From positions 1 through 32,958 of the forward strand of contig CATPCJ010000049.1 of the NCBI GenBank assembly GCA_955652915.1: DNA of 32,958 nucleotides, read 5' to 3'. Shown in pieces: positions 16,060-24,634 of this stretch. Each line of letters starts with the position of its first letter. The stretch's first letter is position 1. The notes under the pieces are model-generated. The model did not search any database and was not told where the DNA came from. It saw nothing but the letters and a program-made list of their open reading frames with translations. Source of the stretch: an uncultured Bryobacteraceae bacterium (GTDB lineage Bacteria; Acidobacteriota; Terriglobia; Bryobacterales; Bryobacteraceae). The translations under genes were made by a program, and so were the position numbers.

Positions 16060-17284
16060 AGTACGCGTTGCGCGGGCATTGTTGTCATTACTTGTGCCGG
16101 TATGTGTGGCCCAAGATTTCAAGCAACGCGGCTTTCTCGAAACGCAGTTGAGCCTCTATCCTCAAACCGCATCCAACGACAGCAGCCACGTTGTTGACGA
16201 ATCGCTGTTTCGTTACGAGGCTTCCTACAAAGTTCGCCCTTGGCTGCGCTTCTCCGCGGGCCTGGACGCACGTCTGGACACGCATCAACAGGTTGAACGA
16301 TCGCCACGCCTTGATTTGCCGGACCGCTCGATGCGCCGGCCCGCGCTGTCGCTGCGGGAATTCAAGGCGACCATTTCGAAGGGCCGGTTCACGGCCGATC
16401 TCGGGAAACAATTTATCCGTTGGGGCAAAGCCGACATTTTGAATCCGACGGACCGCTACGCACCAAAGGATTTTCTGAGCGTGACGGATCCAGGTTTCCT
16501 CGCCATTATCGCGGCGCGCGCCGTTTACGATACGGGCGCAAATTCCGTCGAAGTGGTCTGGCAACCACGCTTCACGCCAAGCCGCACGCCATTGCTGAAC
16601 CAGCGCTGGACCGTGCTGCCCGCCGCCATTGCCGGAATTCCCCTACAAGACGATGGAGCCCACTTTCCGGGACGCTCCTCTTTTGGAGCGCGCTGGAATC
16701 ATGTAGGAGCTGGATATGAGTTGTCCGCCAGCTTCTATGACGGATTCAATTCTTTGCCGGTATTTCGCGGCGTATTAGATTCGTTGCAGACGCGGATCGA
16801 CTTGCTGCGGTTCTATCCGGCACTCCGCCTTTACGGCGCCGATGCAGCCGTTCCATTGCGTTGGTTCACGGTGAAGACCGAAGCTGCGTATTACACATCG
16901 CCTGACAAGCACCAAGACGAATACGTTATTTATGTAATTCAGTTGGAGCGTCAGATCAAGGAATTCTCGCTCGTCGCCGGATATGCGGGCGATGTCGTGA
17001 CGGCGCGATCGCACTCGCTGCAATTCTCGCCGGAGCGAGGATTCGCGCGAGCGATTTTGGCTCATGCGCAATACACTATCGATGCCAACCGCAGCGTCGC
17101 GCTGGAGGCGGCGGTTCGTCAAAACGGCCGGGGAAGCTTGCTGCGCCCACAGTATTCACAGGCCATCGGTCAACATTGGCGGGCCACGGTGGGCTTCACC
17201 TGGATTCGTGGCGAGCCGGATGATTTCCTGGGCCAATACCATCGGAATTCCTACGCGCTGCTTGTGCTTCGCTACAGCTTTTAA
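16052..17284 (+). CDS. Outer-membrane beta-barrel protein (DUF1302-like)
   Basis: 410 residues from GTG 16052, overlapping the previous stop (GTGGATAG). A signal peptide (about 1-21, 'SLLVPVCVAQ') is followed by alternating amphipathic strands with short turns to the end. The segment 'LREFKATISKGRFTADLGKQ' and then 'WGKADILNPTDRYAPKDFL' is the pattern seen in DUF1302-type barrels and related porin-like proteins. The protein ends 'YALLVLRYSF', whose terminal Phe and alternating hydrophobics form a classic beta-signal for BAM insertion. It is probably the outer-membrane acceptor or exit component of the four-gene operon. The family name is inferred from motif resemblance. Confidence 0.82.
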   Translation: MDRVRVARALLSLLVPVCVAQDFKQRGFLETQLSLYPQTASNDSSHVVDESLFRYEASYKVRPWLRFSAGLDARLDTHQQVERSPRLDLPDRSMRRPALSLREFKATISKGRFTADLGKQFIRWGKADILNPTDRYAPKDFLSVTDPGFLAIIAARAVYDTGANSVEVVWQPRFTPSRTPLLNQRWTVLPAAIAGIPLQDDGAHFPGRSSFGARWNHVGAGYELSASFYDGFNSLPVFRGVLDSLQTRIDLLRFYPALRLYGADAAVPLRWFTVKTEAAYYTSPDKHQDEYVIYVIQLERQIKEFSLVAGYAGDVVTARSHSLQFSPERGFARAILAHAQYTIDANRSVALEAAVRQNGRGSLLRPQYSQAIGQHWRATVGFTWIRGEPDDFLGQYHRNSYALLVLRYSF

Positions 17285-17306
17285 CGGTTCGCTAAAATCA
17301 TTCTTG

Positions 17307-18263
17307 ATGCAAACGAAAAGACTCGGTTCAAGCGACTTGCATATTACCCCCATCGGCATTGGAGCCTGGGCGATTGGCGGCGGAGGATGGGCGTTCGGTT
17401 GGGGACCGCAGGACGATGACGAATCCATCGCTGCGATTCATGCGGCGCTCGATCGCGGCATCAACTGGATCGATACCGCGGCCGTGTATGGGCTGGGCCA
17501 TTCCGAGGAAGTGGTGGCCCGCGCATTGAAATCCAGGTCGCCCAAGCCGTACGTTTTCACCAAGTGCGCCCGGATTTGGAACGAGCGCGGCGAGATTGGA
17601 AAGTCGCTCAAGGCGGACTCCATCCGGCGGGAAGTGGATGCGAGTCTACGCCGCCTGCAGGTTGACGCAATCGATCTTTATCAGATTCACTGGCCTGAGC
17701 CGGACGAAGAAATCGAAGAAGGTTGGACCACGATGGCCGAATTGAAGCGAGTGGGAAAAGTTCGCCACATCGGTGTCTCCAATTTCAACGCCAGCCAACT
17801 GCGGCGTGCACAAGCCATCGCGCCCATCACTTCTTTGCAGCCGCCGTACTCTCTGATCTCTCCTGAGATCGAGGAGTCCATACTGCCGTACGCGCAAGCG
17901 AACGACATCGGCGTGATCGTTTATTCGCCAATGAAATCAGGCTTGCTGAGCGGCACCATGACTCGCGAGCGCATCGCCGCGTTTCCGGAAGACGATTTCC
18001 GCCGTCGAGTGCCTAACTTCCAGGAACCGCTGCTTTCGAAAAATCTGCAGTTAGCCGAATTGCTGCGGAGCATCGGACAGCGCCATGGACGTACAGCCGG
18101 CGAGATGGCAATCGCATGGACGCTGCGGCACCCGGCCGTGACGGCGGCGATAGTGGGAATGCGGTCCGCCAGCCAAGTGGACGGCGTGATCGGCGCGGCT
18201 GATTTTCGGCTGAGTCCCGAGGAATTGACGGAAATCGAAGCCTTTCGTTCGGCCCGGGCATGA
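17307..18263 (+). CDS. Aldo/keto reductase
   Basis: 318 residues, a TIM-barrel NADPH-dependent carbonyl reductase of normal length. The catalytic tetrad is complete: Asp56 and Tyr61 in 'WIDTAAVYGLGHSE', Lys86 in 'VFTKCA' and His128 in 'YQIHW'. 'IGVSNF' and the C-terminal 'GMRSASQVDGVIGAADFRLS' are the usual cofactor-side landmarks. ATG 17307 gives the standard start 'MQTKRLGSSDLHITPIGIG'. The gap of 22 bases from the barrel gene allows read-through, but nothing connects it functionally to that operon. The natural substrate cannot be told. Confidence 0.95.
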   Translation: MQTKRLGSSDLHITPIGIGAWAIGGGGWAFGWGPQDDDESIAAIHAALDRGINWIDTAAVYGLGHSEEVVARALKSRSPKPYVFTKCARIWNERGEIGKSLKADSIRREVDASLRRLQVDAIDLYQIHWPEPDEEIEEGWTTMAELKRVGKVRHIGVSNFNASQLRRAQAIAPITSLQPPYSLISPEIEESILPYAQANDIGVIVYSPMKSGLLSGTMTRERIAAFPEDDFRRRVPNFQEPLLSKNLQLAELLRSIGQRHGRTAGEMAIAWTLRHPAVTAAIVGMRSASQVDGVIGAADFRLSPEELTEIEAFRSARA

Positions 18264-18375
18264 CGCATTCCGGCCGAAGCCTTGTAGGCGAGCTGGGCGG
18301 CGAGCGGGATGCGAACCGTGGAGGCTGTGCTTTGTGCGGGCGCTGGATCGGTGTCGAGAGGCAGTAATAGCGTAA

Positions 18376-19122
18376 ATGCGCAAACGCCTTTTCGTGCTCT
18401 ATTGGTGGCTGGAGCGCCACATCCATCCGACGTTGCGCTATTCGCAGAATCACTACCACGACACTCTGAAGGCTACGGTTTCGCAAGGGTGCGATTGGCT
18501 GGACTTGGGCTGCGGTCACCAGATGTTCGCGGGTTGGATGAAGGCCGAAGAAAGGGAGCTCGCCGCCCGCAGCCGGCATCTAGTGGGAATCGATATGGAT
18601 CTGCGCGGCATGAAGGCCCACGCGACCATTCGGGAGGCCGTATTCGGGGACATCGCACGACTGCCCTTTGATACGGGGAGCTTCGATATTGTCACCGCGA
18701 ATATGGTGGTTGAGCATTTGGAAGTGCCTGGATGCGTGCTCCAGGAGGTCCACCGCGTATTACGGCCTGGCGGGCTTTTCGTTTTTCATACGCCCAATCG
18801 CAAGGCGGTCATGATCAGGATCGCGCGGCTGCTGCCGCAATCGCTGAAAAACTTGCTGGTGCGAATTCTTGACGGACGTAAAGAGGACGATGTTTTTCGG
18901 ACACACTACGCAATGAATACCGCCGCGGAGATTACGAGACAAGCCAACGCCGCCGGATTCGAAATTAATGAAATTCGCTCCGTGTCCACTAACGCGATCA
19001 CAGCGCTGACGGGCCCGTTCTCTGTTGTGGAGTTGTGCTATCTGAGGATGCTCGACCGGCATTCGCGATTCTCCGGACTGAGGAGCAATCTGATCGCGAC
19101 ACTCAAAAGGACAACCAGTTAG
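18376..19122 (+). CDS. Class I SAM-dependent methyltransferase
   Basis: 248 residues. SAM motif I is 'WLDLGCGHQMF' (41-51), motif II is 'LVGIDMD' (about 68-74), and 'DIVTANMVVEHLEVPG' and 'VHRVLRPGGLFVFHTPN' are motifs IV and V of the UbiE/Methyltransf_11 type. The C-terminal part is specific and has 'FRTHYAMNTAAEITRQA', which is common in methyltransferases that modify sugars or polysaccharide precursors. It follows the reductase by 112 bases without a visible terminator. A second methyltransferase and an O-antigen-ligase-type gene lie just downstream, so a role in surface glycan decoration is likely but unproved. Confidence 0.88.
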   Translation: MRKRLFVLYWWLERHIHPTLRYSQNHYHDTLKATVSQGCDWLDLGCGHQMFAGWMKAEERELAARSRHLVGIDMDLRGMKAHATIREAVFGDIARLPFDTGSFDIVTANMVVEHLEVPGCVLQEVHRVLRPGGLFVFHTPNRKAVMIRIARLLPQSLKNLLVRILDGRKEDDVFRTHYAMNTAAEITRQANAAGFEINEIRSVSTNAITALTGPFSVVELCYLRMLDRHSRFSGLRSNLIATLKRTTS

Positions 19123-19228
19123 TTCCAGCATTATGCCGGGCCAAGCATGCAATAATATCGACGTTGAACTGCCGGTGCGTTGAACCAGATGGAGCGTCGT
19201 TGAAAGCCGGCAGACCGATTAAATCGAA

Positions 19229-19966
19229 ATGCTGACCGGCATTCAGTATCGAATTCTGAAAAGAATCTCACCCGGAGCGCCAGATTGCGGCTGCGCCTAC
19301 GAAGGCAAGTCGAAGCTCGCCGTTCTGCTAGGGGCTGAATTCTTCACCAGGATTGAAGGGAAAGTTGTCATCGACTTCGGCTGTGGTGAAGGAAGTGAAG
19401 CCGTCGAAATGGCTGTAAAAGGGGCTAAGCGAGTGATCGGTATCGACAACCGTGAGAACATGCTGCAGGCAGCCAGACAGAAGGCGTTCGCCGCGGGCGT
19501 TCAAGATATTTGCGTTTTCGCATCTTCGACGGATGAGACCGCGGATTTTATCGTTTCCGTGGACGCCTTTGAGCATTTCGACGATCCAGCGGGAATCTTG
19601 CGCATAATGAGCTCGCTACTGCAGCCAACAGGGGAGGTCCTTGTCAGTTTCGGACCAACCTGGTATCACCCACTGGGCGGCCATCTTTTCTCCGTTTTTC
19701 CATGGGCACATCTGATATTCAGCGAGACGGCACTTATCCGCTGGAGGTCCACCTTTAAGACGGACGGGGCGACACGATTCGGCGAGGTGGCCGGAGGACT
19801 GAACCAAATGACTATAGGGAGGTTCGAGAAGTTGATAGCGGATAGTCCCTTTAAGTTCGCGGCTCTGGAATCCGTACCCATCAGAAAGCTTCGGAGGCTT
19901 CACAACCGCCTTACTCGCGAATTTACAACATCGGTTGTGCGCTGCCGTTTAGTCAAACGAACATGA
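19229..19966 (+). CDS. Class I SAM-dependent methyltransferase
   Basis: 245 residues from ATG 19229. SAM motif I is 'VVIDFGCGEGSEAVEMA' (47-63), acidic motif II is 'VIGIDNREN', and 'DFIVSVDAFEHFDDPAGIL' and 'LLQPTGEVLVSFGPTWYHP' follow. The large C-terminal part with 'WAHLIFSETALIRWRS' suggests a peripheral membrane-associated acceptor site, as in methyltransferases for lipid-linked glycans. It is unlike the upstream methyltransferase beyond the shared fold, so this is not a recent duplication. It converges on the Wzy-like gene with only six bases between their stops. Confidence 0.87.
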   Translation: MLTGIQYRILKRISPGAPDCGCAYEGKSKLAVLLGAEFFTRIEGKVVIDFGCGEGSEAVEMAVKGAKRVIGIDNRENMLQAARQKAFAAGVQDICVFASSTDETADFIVSVDAFEHFDDPAGILRIMSSLLQPTGEVLVSFGPTWYHPLGGHLFSVFPWAHLIFSETALIRWRSTFKTDGATRFGEVAGGLNQMTIGRFEKLIADSPFKFAALESVPIRKLRRLHNRLTREFTTSVVRCRLVKRT

Positions 19967-19972
19967 TGGCGA

Positions 19973-21370
19973 CTAAGTCCCGATTTGCGCCCGAGACCAG
20001 TTTTCAATCGCGGGCTTTGAAACCCAATAGGTCACCGCGGAGATTCCAAGAATAGTTGGCACATAGGTTGCATACGCCAAATGATCGAAAATCGCCGCTG
20101 TCGCGAATCCAATGATGCTGAGCAACATGCAAAGGCTCAGAGCGGCAATATCTTCAAGCCCTGTCCTGTCCCTGGTCTGACGGTAAATGCGGTAGTTGAT
20201 CCGCATGCATCCTACGATGCAGGCTAGAAAAAAGAAGATGCCGGGGATTCCCGACTCGCTGGAGAGCTGGGTATAGGAGTTATGAGTGTCCCGCCAGTCG
20301 GCCCGCTGACCACGGCTCTCTTTATTATGTGAGTCCTGAATTATGAACTCCCCGGGGCCCACGCCGAAAATCGGGTGCGTAATAGTGATCCACAAACTGT
20401 CCCAGAAAAGACGTTGCCGCTGGAGTTGTGACAACACCGCGGATTGTTCATCGGGACTCAGTGCTTGCATGTTGCTGCCCACTGCAACCTGAGTCAGACG
20501 ACGCCACGTCGACGTTGGCAGTAACAGCAAGGCGACGATGACCAAGGGCACGCATAGGGCGGCAACCTTTAATTTGTTTCGGCTGAGGAAGAAGACGGCC
20601 GCCATTACCACCACAGCCGCGACAAAGACTCCTCGGGAGCCAGTCTTGAGCATATATAGCGTAGACGCCGCTATGTTGCAAGCGCTCAGGATGCGTATTG
20701 CCGTCCCACCACGGGAAAACGTAAACAAGAGGACGATAATTCCCAACAGCAATTGCAGAGCGAGCTCATTCGAGTTGGCAAGGAAGGAAAAAACGCTTCG
20801 CGGCACTGAAAAGCGCCCGTCCAGGCTGGAACCAAAGAAATAGCAGCTCATGAGGACTAAGAAATTGCCGGCGGCCAGAACATACATGAGGGCCTTCAGC
20901 CGCCCTACTGTCAAGATGCATGCACAGATGGCGAAGTACAAGATGAATGCATGGAGATAGAAAGTGGAAAGGACACGGAATGTATCGCTCTTCCAAACGC
21001 TAAAGGGGGCGCAGATGGCAAGCCAGGCGCCAAAAGCGAACCACCATCTGCCCAACGGAAGCGTCAAGCCGGACAACACCTTACCGGTGAGAATTAAAAA
21101 CACCGGTAGGAGAATGACAGTCACGGTAGACAGGTAGGCCTTGTTCCCTATCAACTGGAAAGAGAACTCGTTCGCATAGCTTGACAAAAGAAAGACACAC
21201 AGCGTGACGAAGCAAGCGGTTTGGAGAAAGGAGGATCGAGGTTCACGGATTGGCGGAAGCACGACTACCGGCGAGGCGTCGGCCGGCGTCGCTCTGCGAT
21301 CCAGGCCAGCCACGCTGACAGATGGGGGGACAAGAGTACGAAGAGCTCTGGGATTATTGAATCGACTCAT
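19973..21370 (-). CDS. O-antigen ligase/polymerase family membrane protein (Wzy_C type)
   Basis: 465 residues with about eleven hydrophobic helices after a 45-residue cytoplasmic start. Family landmarks are 'TGSRGVF' (243-249), the loop 'THPIFGVGPGEFI' (331-343) and 'DTHNSYTQLSSESGIPG' (361-377), with the His363-Asn364 pair. These are the arginine- and histidine-containing periplasmic loops of WaaL/Wzy proteins, which transfer or polymerise lipid-linked glycan. Sequence alone does not separate ligase from polymerase. The ATG at 21370 is the only reasonable start. Together with the two methyltransferases it forms a small glycan cluster without any visible glycosyltransferase. Confidence 0.9.
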   Translation of the reverse strand: MSRFNNPRALRTLVPPSVSVAGLDRRATPADASPVVVLPPIREPRSSFLQTACFVTLCVFLLSSYANEFSFQLIGNKAYLSTVTVILLPVFLILTGKVLSGLTLPLGRWWFAFGAWLAICAPFSVWKSDTFRVLSTFYLHAFILYFAICACILTVGRLKALMYVLAAGNFLVLMSCYFFGSSLDGRFSVPRSVFSFLANSNELALQLLLGIIVLLFTFSRGGTAIRILSACNIAASTLYMLKTGSRGVFVAAVVVMAAVFFLSRNKLKVAALCVPLVIVALLLLPTSTWRRLTQVAVGSNMQALSPDEQSAVLSQLQRQRLFWDSLWITITHPIFGVGPGEFIIQDSHNKESRGQRADWRDTHNSYTQLSSESGIPGIFFFLACIVGCMRINYRIYRQTRDRTGLEDIAALSLCMLLSIIGFATAAIFDHLAYATYVPTILGISAVTYWVSKPAIENWSRAQIGT

Positions 21371-21453
21371 GGACGCAAGCCGGCTTTGCTGAGAAACATC
21401 TTCAATCTAGCATGTCGCGCCGGGAGCGACGAGGAACAGCAACAGCATCGAAC

Positions 21454-21477
21454 GCGGAAACGGCTACCGTTTTCCGC
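21454..21477 (-). terminator. Hairpin enclosing the stop codon of the TPR gene
   Basis: GCGGAAACGG (21454-21463) and CCGTTTTCCGC (21467-21477) pair along 10 bases with one bulged T. The TAG stop codon (21464-21466, minus strand) forms the loop. No T-run follows, so it is not a standard intrinsic terminator, but it separates the TPR gene from the Wzy-like gene downstream on the same strand. Confidence 0.45.
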
Positions 21478-21898
21478 CTAGCTTTTTCTTGACAGACTCA
21501 GCTTCTTTCGCATCCGGAGCAAGCTCCAAAAACTTGGCATACGCCACGGCGGCAGCGGCTTTGTCTTTCAGTTTTTCTTCAGTGTCGCCCAGACGCAGGT
21601 ACGCTTCCGCGTAGTTTGGATTCCATAGGCTGGCTTCGCGGAACCGGTTCAAAGCCGCCTTATAATTACCCTTCTTGAAGTAGTAATTGCCGATCTTCAG
21701 ATCCTTCTCGGCCTCGAGCGGATTGAACGAGTATTCCTTGGGCTTGATGGATTCGTCTTCTTCGGGAGGCTCCTCCTCCTTCTGTTGCGCCTTCTTCTGC
21801 TCGTCGCCGGTCTTCGGCTTTGGCGGCGGCTTTTCTTTCTCCGGCTGCGCGCTGAGAGCGCCGGCCAGCAGGGCGGCCAACAGGGGAATACATCTCAC
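21464..21898 (-). CDS. Small secreted TPR protein
   Basis: 144 residues from GTG 21898. A signal peptide (1-18, 'LLAGALSAQ') is followed by a disordered Lys/Glu/Pro-rich linker (about 19-55) and two TPR repeats: 'DLKIGNYYFKKGNYKAALNR' (about 67-86) with its partner helix, and 'AEAYLRLGDTEEKLKDKAAA' (about 97-116). Such proteins act as periplasmic adaptors; the partner is unknown. GTG is chosen because it gives a proper signal peptide, whereas the nearby ATG (21893) is in another frame. The 27-base gap to the hydrolase gene upstream on the same strand suggests that they share a transcript. Confidence 0.8.
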   Translation of the reverse strand: MRCIPLLAALLAGALSAQPEKEKPPPKPKTGDEQKKAQQKEEEPPEEDESIKPKEYSFNPLEAEKDLKIGNYYFKKGNYKAALNRFREASLWNPNYAEAYLRLGDTEEKLKDKAAAAVAYAKFLELAPDAKEAESVKKKLGGKR

Positions 21899-21925
21899 AA
21901 TTCTAAGTATAACTATGCCGTAAAA

Positions 21926-22669
21926 CTATGACTGAAAAACCTTCCGGAATATCGCGATCATGGCGCCGAACGCCTGGTCCGCCGCTTCCGGGTCGAAACG
22001 CGGGCCTTCGTCGCGCATGAACGCATGCTCGCAAGGGAAGAGGCGGATTGAGTAGTTGACGCCCGCGGCGCGCAACCGGCGATCGATGGCCGTCCGGCCC
22101 TCACTGGACACGTGTGGATCCTCGGTTCCAAACACCATCAGCAGTTCGCCGCGAATCTCGCCGGCGCGATCCAACGACCCGGCATTTTGATCGAGCCCGA
22201 GTTTCCCGTCATGTATGCCCGTGCCGTAAAAGCAAACCGTGGCTCGCACGCGGGGTTCGAGTGCGGCACGAAAAGCGAGGTGCCCGCCGATACAGAAGCC
22301 CATGGCGCCCAACTTTCCAGAAGCTACCGAGGTATGGCTTGGGAGATAGTCCAGCGCCGCCCGGCGATCATCGTCGAAATGGGTCACCGGCGTTTTCGCC
22401 GCGTCCTCCAGGCCGCGATTTCGTCCGGCGTCGTCAAACGGAATGACCGAACCGGGCGGCTCCAGGCGATGATATATCTCCGGCGCGGCGGCCACAAAGC
22501 CGTAGCTCGCCAGCCGCGTGCAAGCGCGCAGCATCGGTCCGGTTAACTGAAAAATATCCGAGTAGCAAAGGATTCCCGGATACTGTCCAGCACTTTTCGG
22601 AGCAGCCACAAACATCCGCATTGGCGAAGGGCCAGCCGGGATGTCGACATATTCGGTTGTCACCAGCAT
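21926..22669 (-). CDS. Dienelactone hydrolase family protein
   Basis: 247 residues, an alpha/beta hydrolase of normal length. The catalytic triad typical of the family is visible: nucleophile Cys126 in 'GFCIGGH', Asp184 in 'GTEDPHV' and His215 in 'CEHAFMRDEG'. The N-terminus 'EYVDIPAGPSPMRMFVAAPK' is that of DLH proteins. The ATG at 22669 is used, because the longer frame would run into the divergent uvrC start and adds non-family sequence. The enzyme hydrolyses dienelactones or other carboxyl esters in the cytoplasm; no aromatic-degradation genes lie nearby, so its substrate is open. It is divergent from uvrC, with a 75-base gap. Confidence 0.93.
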   Translation of the reverse strand: MLVTTEYVDIPAGPSPMRMFVAAPKSAGQYPGILCYSDIFQLTGPMLRACTRLASYGFVAAAPEIYHRLEPPGSVIPFDDAGRNRGLEDAAKTPVTHFDDDRRAALDYLPSHTSVASGKLGAMGFCIGGHLAFRAALEPRVRATVCFYGTGIHDGKLGLDQNAGSLDRAGEIRGELLMVFGTEDPHVSSEGRTAIDRRLRAAGVNYSIRLFPCEHAFMRDEGPRFDPEAADQAFGAMIAIFRKVFQS

Positions 22670-22744
22670 GTTGTGAAATGATACGCCATTCTCGCGAGTG
22701 ACGTAAGCAGGTTGACGTCCCTGAGACAATAGGATTGGCGCCTT

Positions 22745-24568
22745 ATGGAACTCCGCGAGAAAGCAGCCCAACTACCATTGCTGCCGGGGGTGTATTTATA
22801 CAAGGACGCTCACGGCACGGTGATTTATGTGGGCAAGGCCAAGAACCTGCGGGCCCGCGTGCGCAACTACTTCTCGGACGACCGGCTTGCGGACGTCAAG
22901 ACCGGAACACTGATCGCCGAGGCCCGCGACCTGGAGTACATCCTGGTCGACAACGAAAAGGAAGCGCTGGCGCTCGAGAATAATTTCATCAAGCAGTGGA
23001 AGCCGCGTTTCAATATTCTGCTGCGGGACGACAAGACCTTCCCGTACATCAAGCTGACAAACGAAAAGTATCCCCGTGTTTATGTGACGCGACGCTTGCT
23101 GAAAGATGGTTCTCTATATTTCGGACCATACTTTCCCGGCAATTTGGCGCACCGTCTGGTCCATCTCATTCATCGGCACTTCAAGATTCCATCGTGCAAG
23201 GTAGACTTCACGCGCCGGCACACGCATCCTTGCCTGGAGTTTCACATTCATCGCTGTCAGGGTCCTTGCGTGGAAGGGCTCACGACGGATGAGCGATACG
23301 CCGCTGCCGTCCACGATGTGCGGCTGTTTCTGGACGGCCGCTTGCGGGACCTGGCGCGCGAGCTCCGTGGCAGAATGCAGCGGGCCGCCGAAGAGACGCG
23401 TTTCGAGGAGGCGGCGGCGCTGCGCGATCTGATGTCCACTGTCGAGGAGATGGAAGAGAAGCAGAAGATCGCGGCGGCTGAAGGCGAAAATATCGATATT
23501 CTCGCTTACTACGCGGAACCGCCCTTGGTGGCCGCGAATCTCTTTCATTTGCGCAACGGCCGGGTAGTGGACCGGCGGGAATACTTCTGGGAAGATCTCT
23601 TCGACTTCAACGCATCGGATTTCTTCTCTTCGCTGCTCAAGCAGATTTATCTGGATCAGCAGTATATTCCCAGCCGCATCCACGTGCCGGTGGATTTCGA
23701 GGATCTCGAGGTACTGGAAGAATTGCTCAGCGAAAAACGCGGCCGCAGAGTAGAGATCCATACGCCGCAGCGGGGTCAAAAGAAAGCCCTGCTCGCGCTG
23801 GTGGAGACCAACGCCAGACATGCCTTCCATCAGCGCTTCCGGGTGATGAAGCCGTCCTCGAAAGCCATGCAGGAATCGCTTCAGGAATTAATGGGCCTGC
23901 CGGAACCCCCCAAGCGCATCGAGTGCTTTGACATTTCGCACATTCAGGGCACCGACAAAGTGGCCAGTATGGTGGTGTGGGAAGCCGGCCGCATGAAAAA
24001 GGGCGATTACCGCAAGTTCATAATTCGAACGGTCGTGGGAAATGACGACTTCGCTTCGATGCGCGAAGTTGTCGGACGCCGCTACTCGCGCCTGCAGGCT
24101 GAGAACAAACCGTTCCCGGACCTGATCCTGGTCGATGGCGGACTCGGCCAGTTGCACGCCGCGGTGGAGGCGCTGGAGGCCATCGGCGTCATCAATCAAC
24201 CTGTGGCGTCCATCGCAAAACGCGAGGAAATTATTTACGTCTACGGGCAGGAAAACGAGCCGATCCAGTTGGATCGTTATTCACCGGTGTTGCACATGAT
24301 TCAACTCATTCGCGATGAGGCGCACCGTTTCGCGGTAACGTTCCACCGCACCCGGCGCAGTGCCGCGCGGATGACATCGGAGCTGGAACAAGTAGAAGGA
24401 ATCGGCAGTAAGACCATCTCGAAACTGCTGCGCGAGTTCGGCAGCTTGGAACGAGTCCGAGGGGCGTCGGCGGAAGAATTGGCCAAAGTCATTGGGCCGA
24501 GCGCGGGGCGCCGGCTGCGCGAGTTTTACAATGCGCAATCCGCTCAGGAATTAAATGTTTTGAACTAA
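22745..24568 (+). CDS. uvrC: Excinuclease ABC subunit C
   Basis: 607 residues, standard length. Nucleotide excision repair nuclease that makes both cuts around a lesion held by UvrB. Order: GIY-YIG domain (about 10-90, 'GVYLYKD', 'IYVGKAKNLRARVRNYF'), Cys-containing region 'HRCQGPCVEGL', UVR motif (about 215-240, 'EEAAALRDLM') for UvrB binding, RNase H-like endonuclease domain with 'ECFDISHIQGTD' and 'LILVDGGLGQLHAA', and the C-terminal helix-hairpin-helix 'LEQVEGIGSKTISKLLREFG'. All expected parts are present. ATG 22745 starts the canonical 'LREKAAQLPLLPGVY'. Confidence 0.97.
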   Translation: MELREKAAQLPLLPGVYLYKDAHGTVIYVGKAKNLRARVRNYFSDDRLADVKTGTLIAEARDLEYILVDNEKEALALENNFIKQWKPRFNILLRDDKTFPYIKLTNEKYPRVYVTRRLLKDGSLYFGPYFPGNLAHRLVHLIHRHFKIPSCKVDFTRRHTHPCLEFHIHRCQGPCVEGLTTDERYAAAVHDVRLFLDGRLRDLARELRGRMQRAAEETRFEEAAALRDLMSTVEEMEEKQKIAAAEGENIDILAYYAEPPLVAANLFHLRNGRVVDRREYFWEDLFDFNASDFFSSLLKQIYLDQQYIPSRIHVPVDFEDLEVLEELLSEKRGRRVEIHTPQRGQKKALLALVETNARHAFHQRFRVMKPSSKAMQESLQELMGLPEPPKRIECFDISHIQGTDKVASMVVWEAGRMKKGDYRKFIIRTVVGNDDFASMREVVGRRYSRLQAENKPFPDLILVDGGLGQLHAAVEALEAIGVINQPVASIAKREEIIYVYGQENEPIQLDRYSPVLHMIQLIRDEAHRFAVTFHRTRRSAARMTSELEQVEGIGSKTISKLLREFGSLERVRGASAEELAKVIGPSAGRRLREFYNAQSAQELNVLN

Positions 24569-24575
24569 GCCGTAT

Positions 24576-24622
24576 GTGGGGCAGGATGGCATCCTGCCGG
24601 CAGGTTATCAACCTGCCCTACA
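24576..24622. repeat. Tandem-hairpin intergenic repeat between uvrC and purH
   Basis: Two short perfect stems stand side by side: GGCAGGAT/ATCCTGCC (24580-24587, 24591-24598) and GGCAGGTT/AACCTGCC (24599-24606, 24610-24617). The ends GTGGGGCAGG and CCTGCCCTAC are nearly complementary over ten bases, so one larger fold is also possible. It lies between convergent stops and is a likely bidirectional terminator or palindromic repeat. Confidence 0.7.
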
Positions 24623-24634
24623 AGGCTTGCGGTT

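Noticed and set aside
22712..22736. Promoter for uvrC based on TTGACG at 22712-22717
   Set aside because: No acceptable -10 box lies 16-18 bases downstream; the nearest candidates are spaced 7 or 13 bases.
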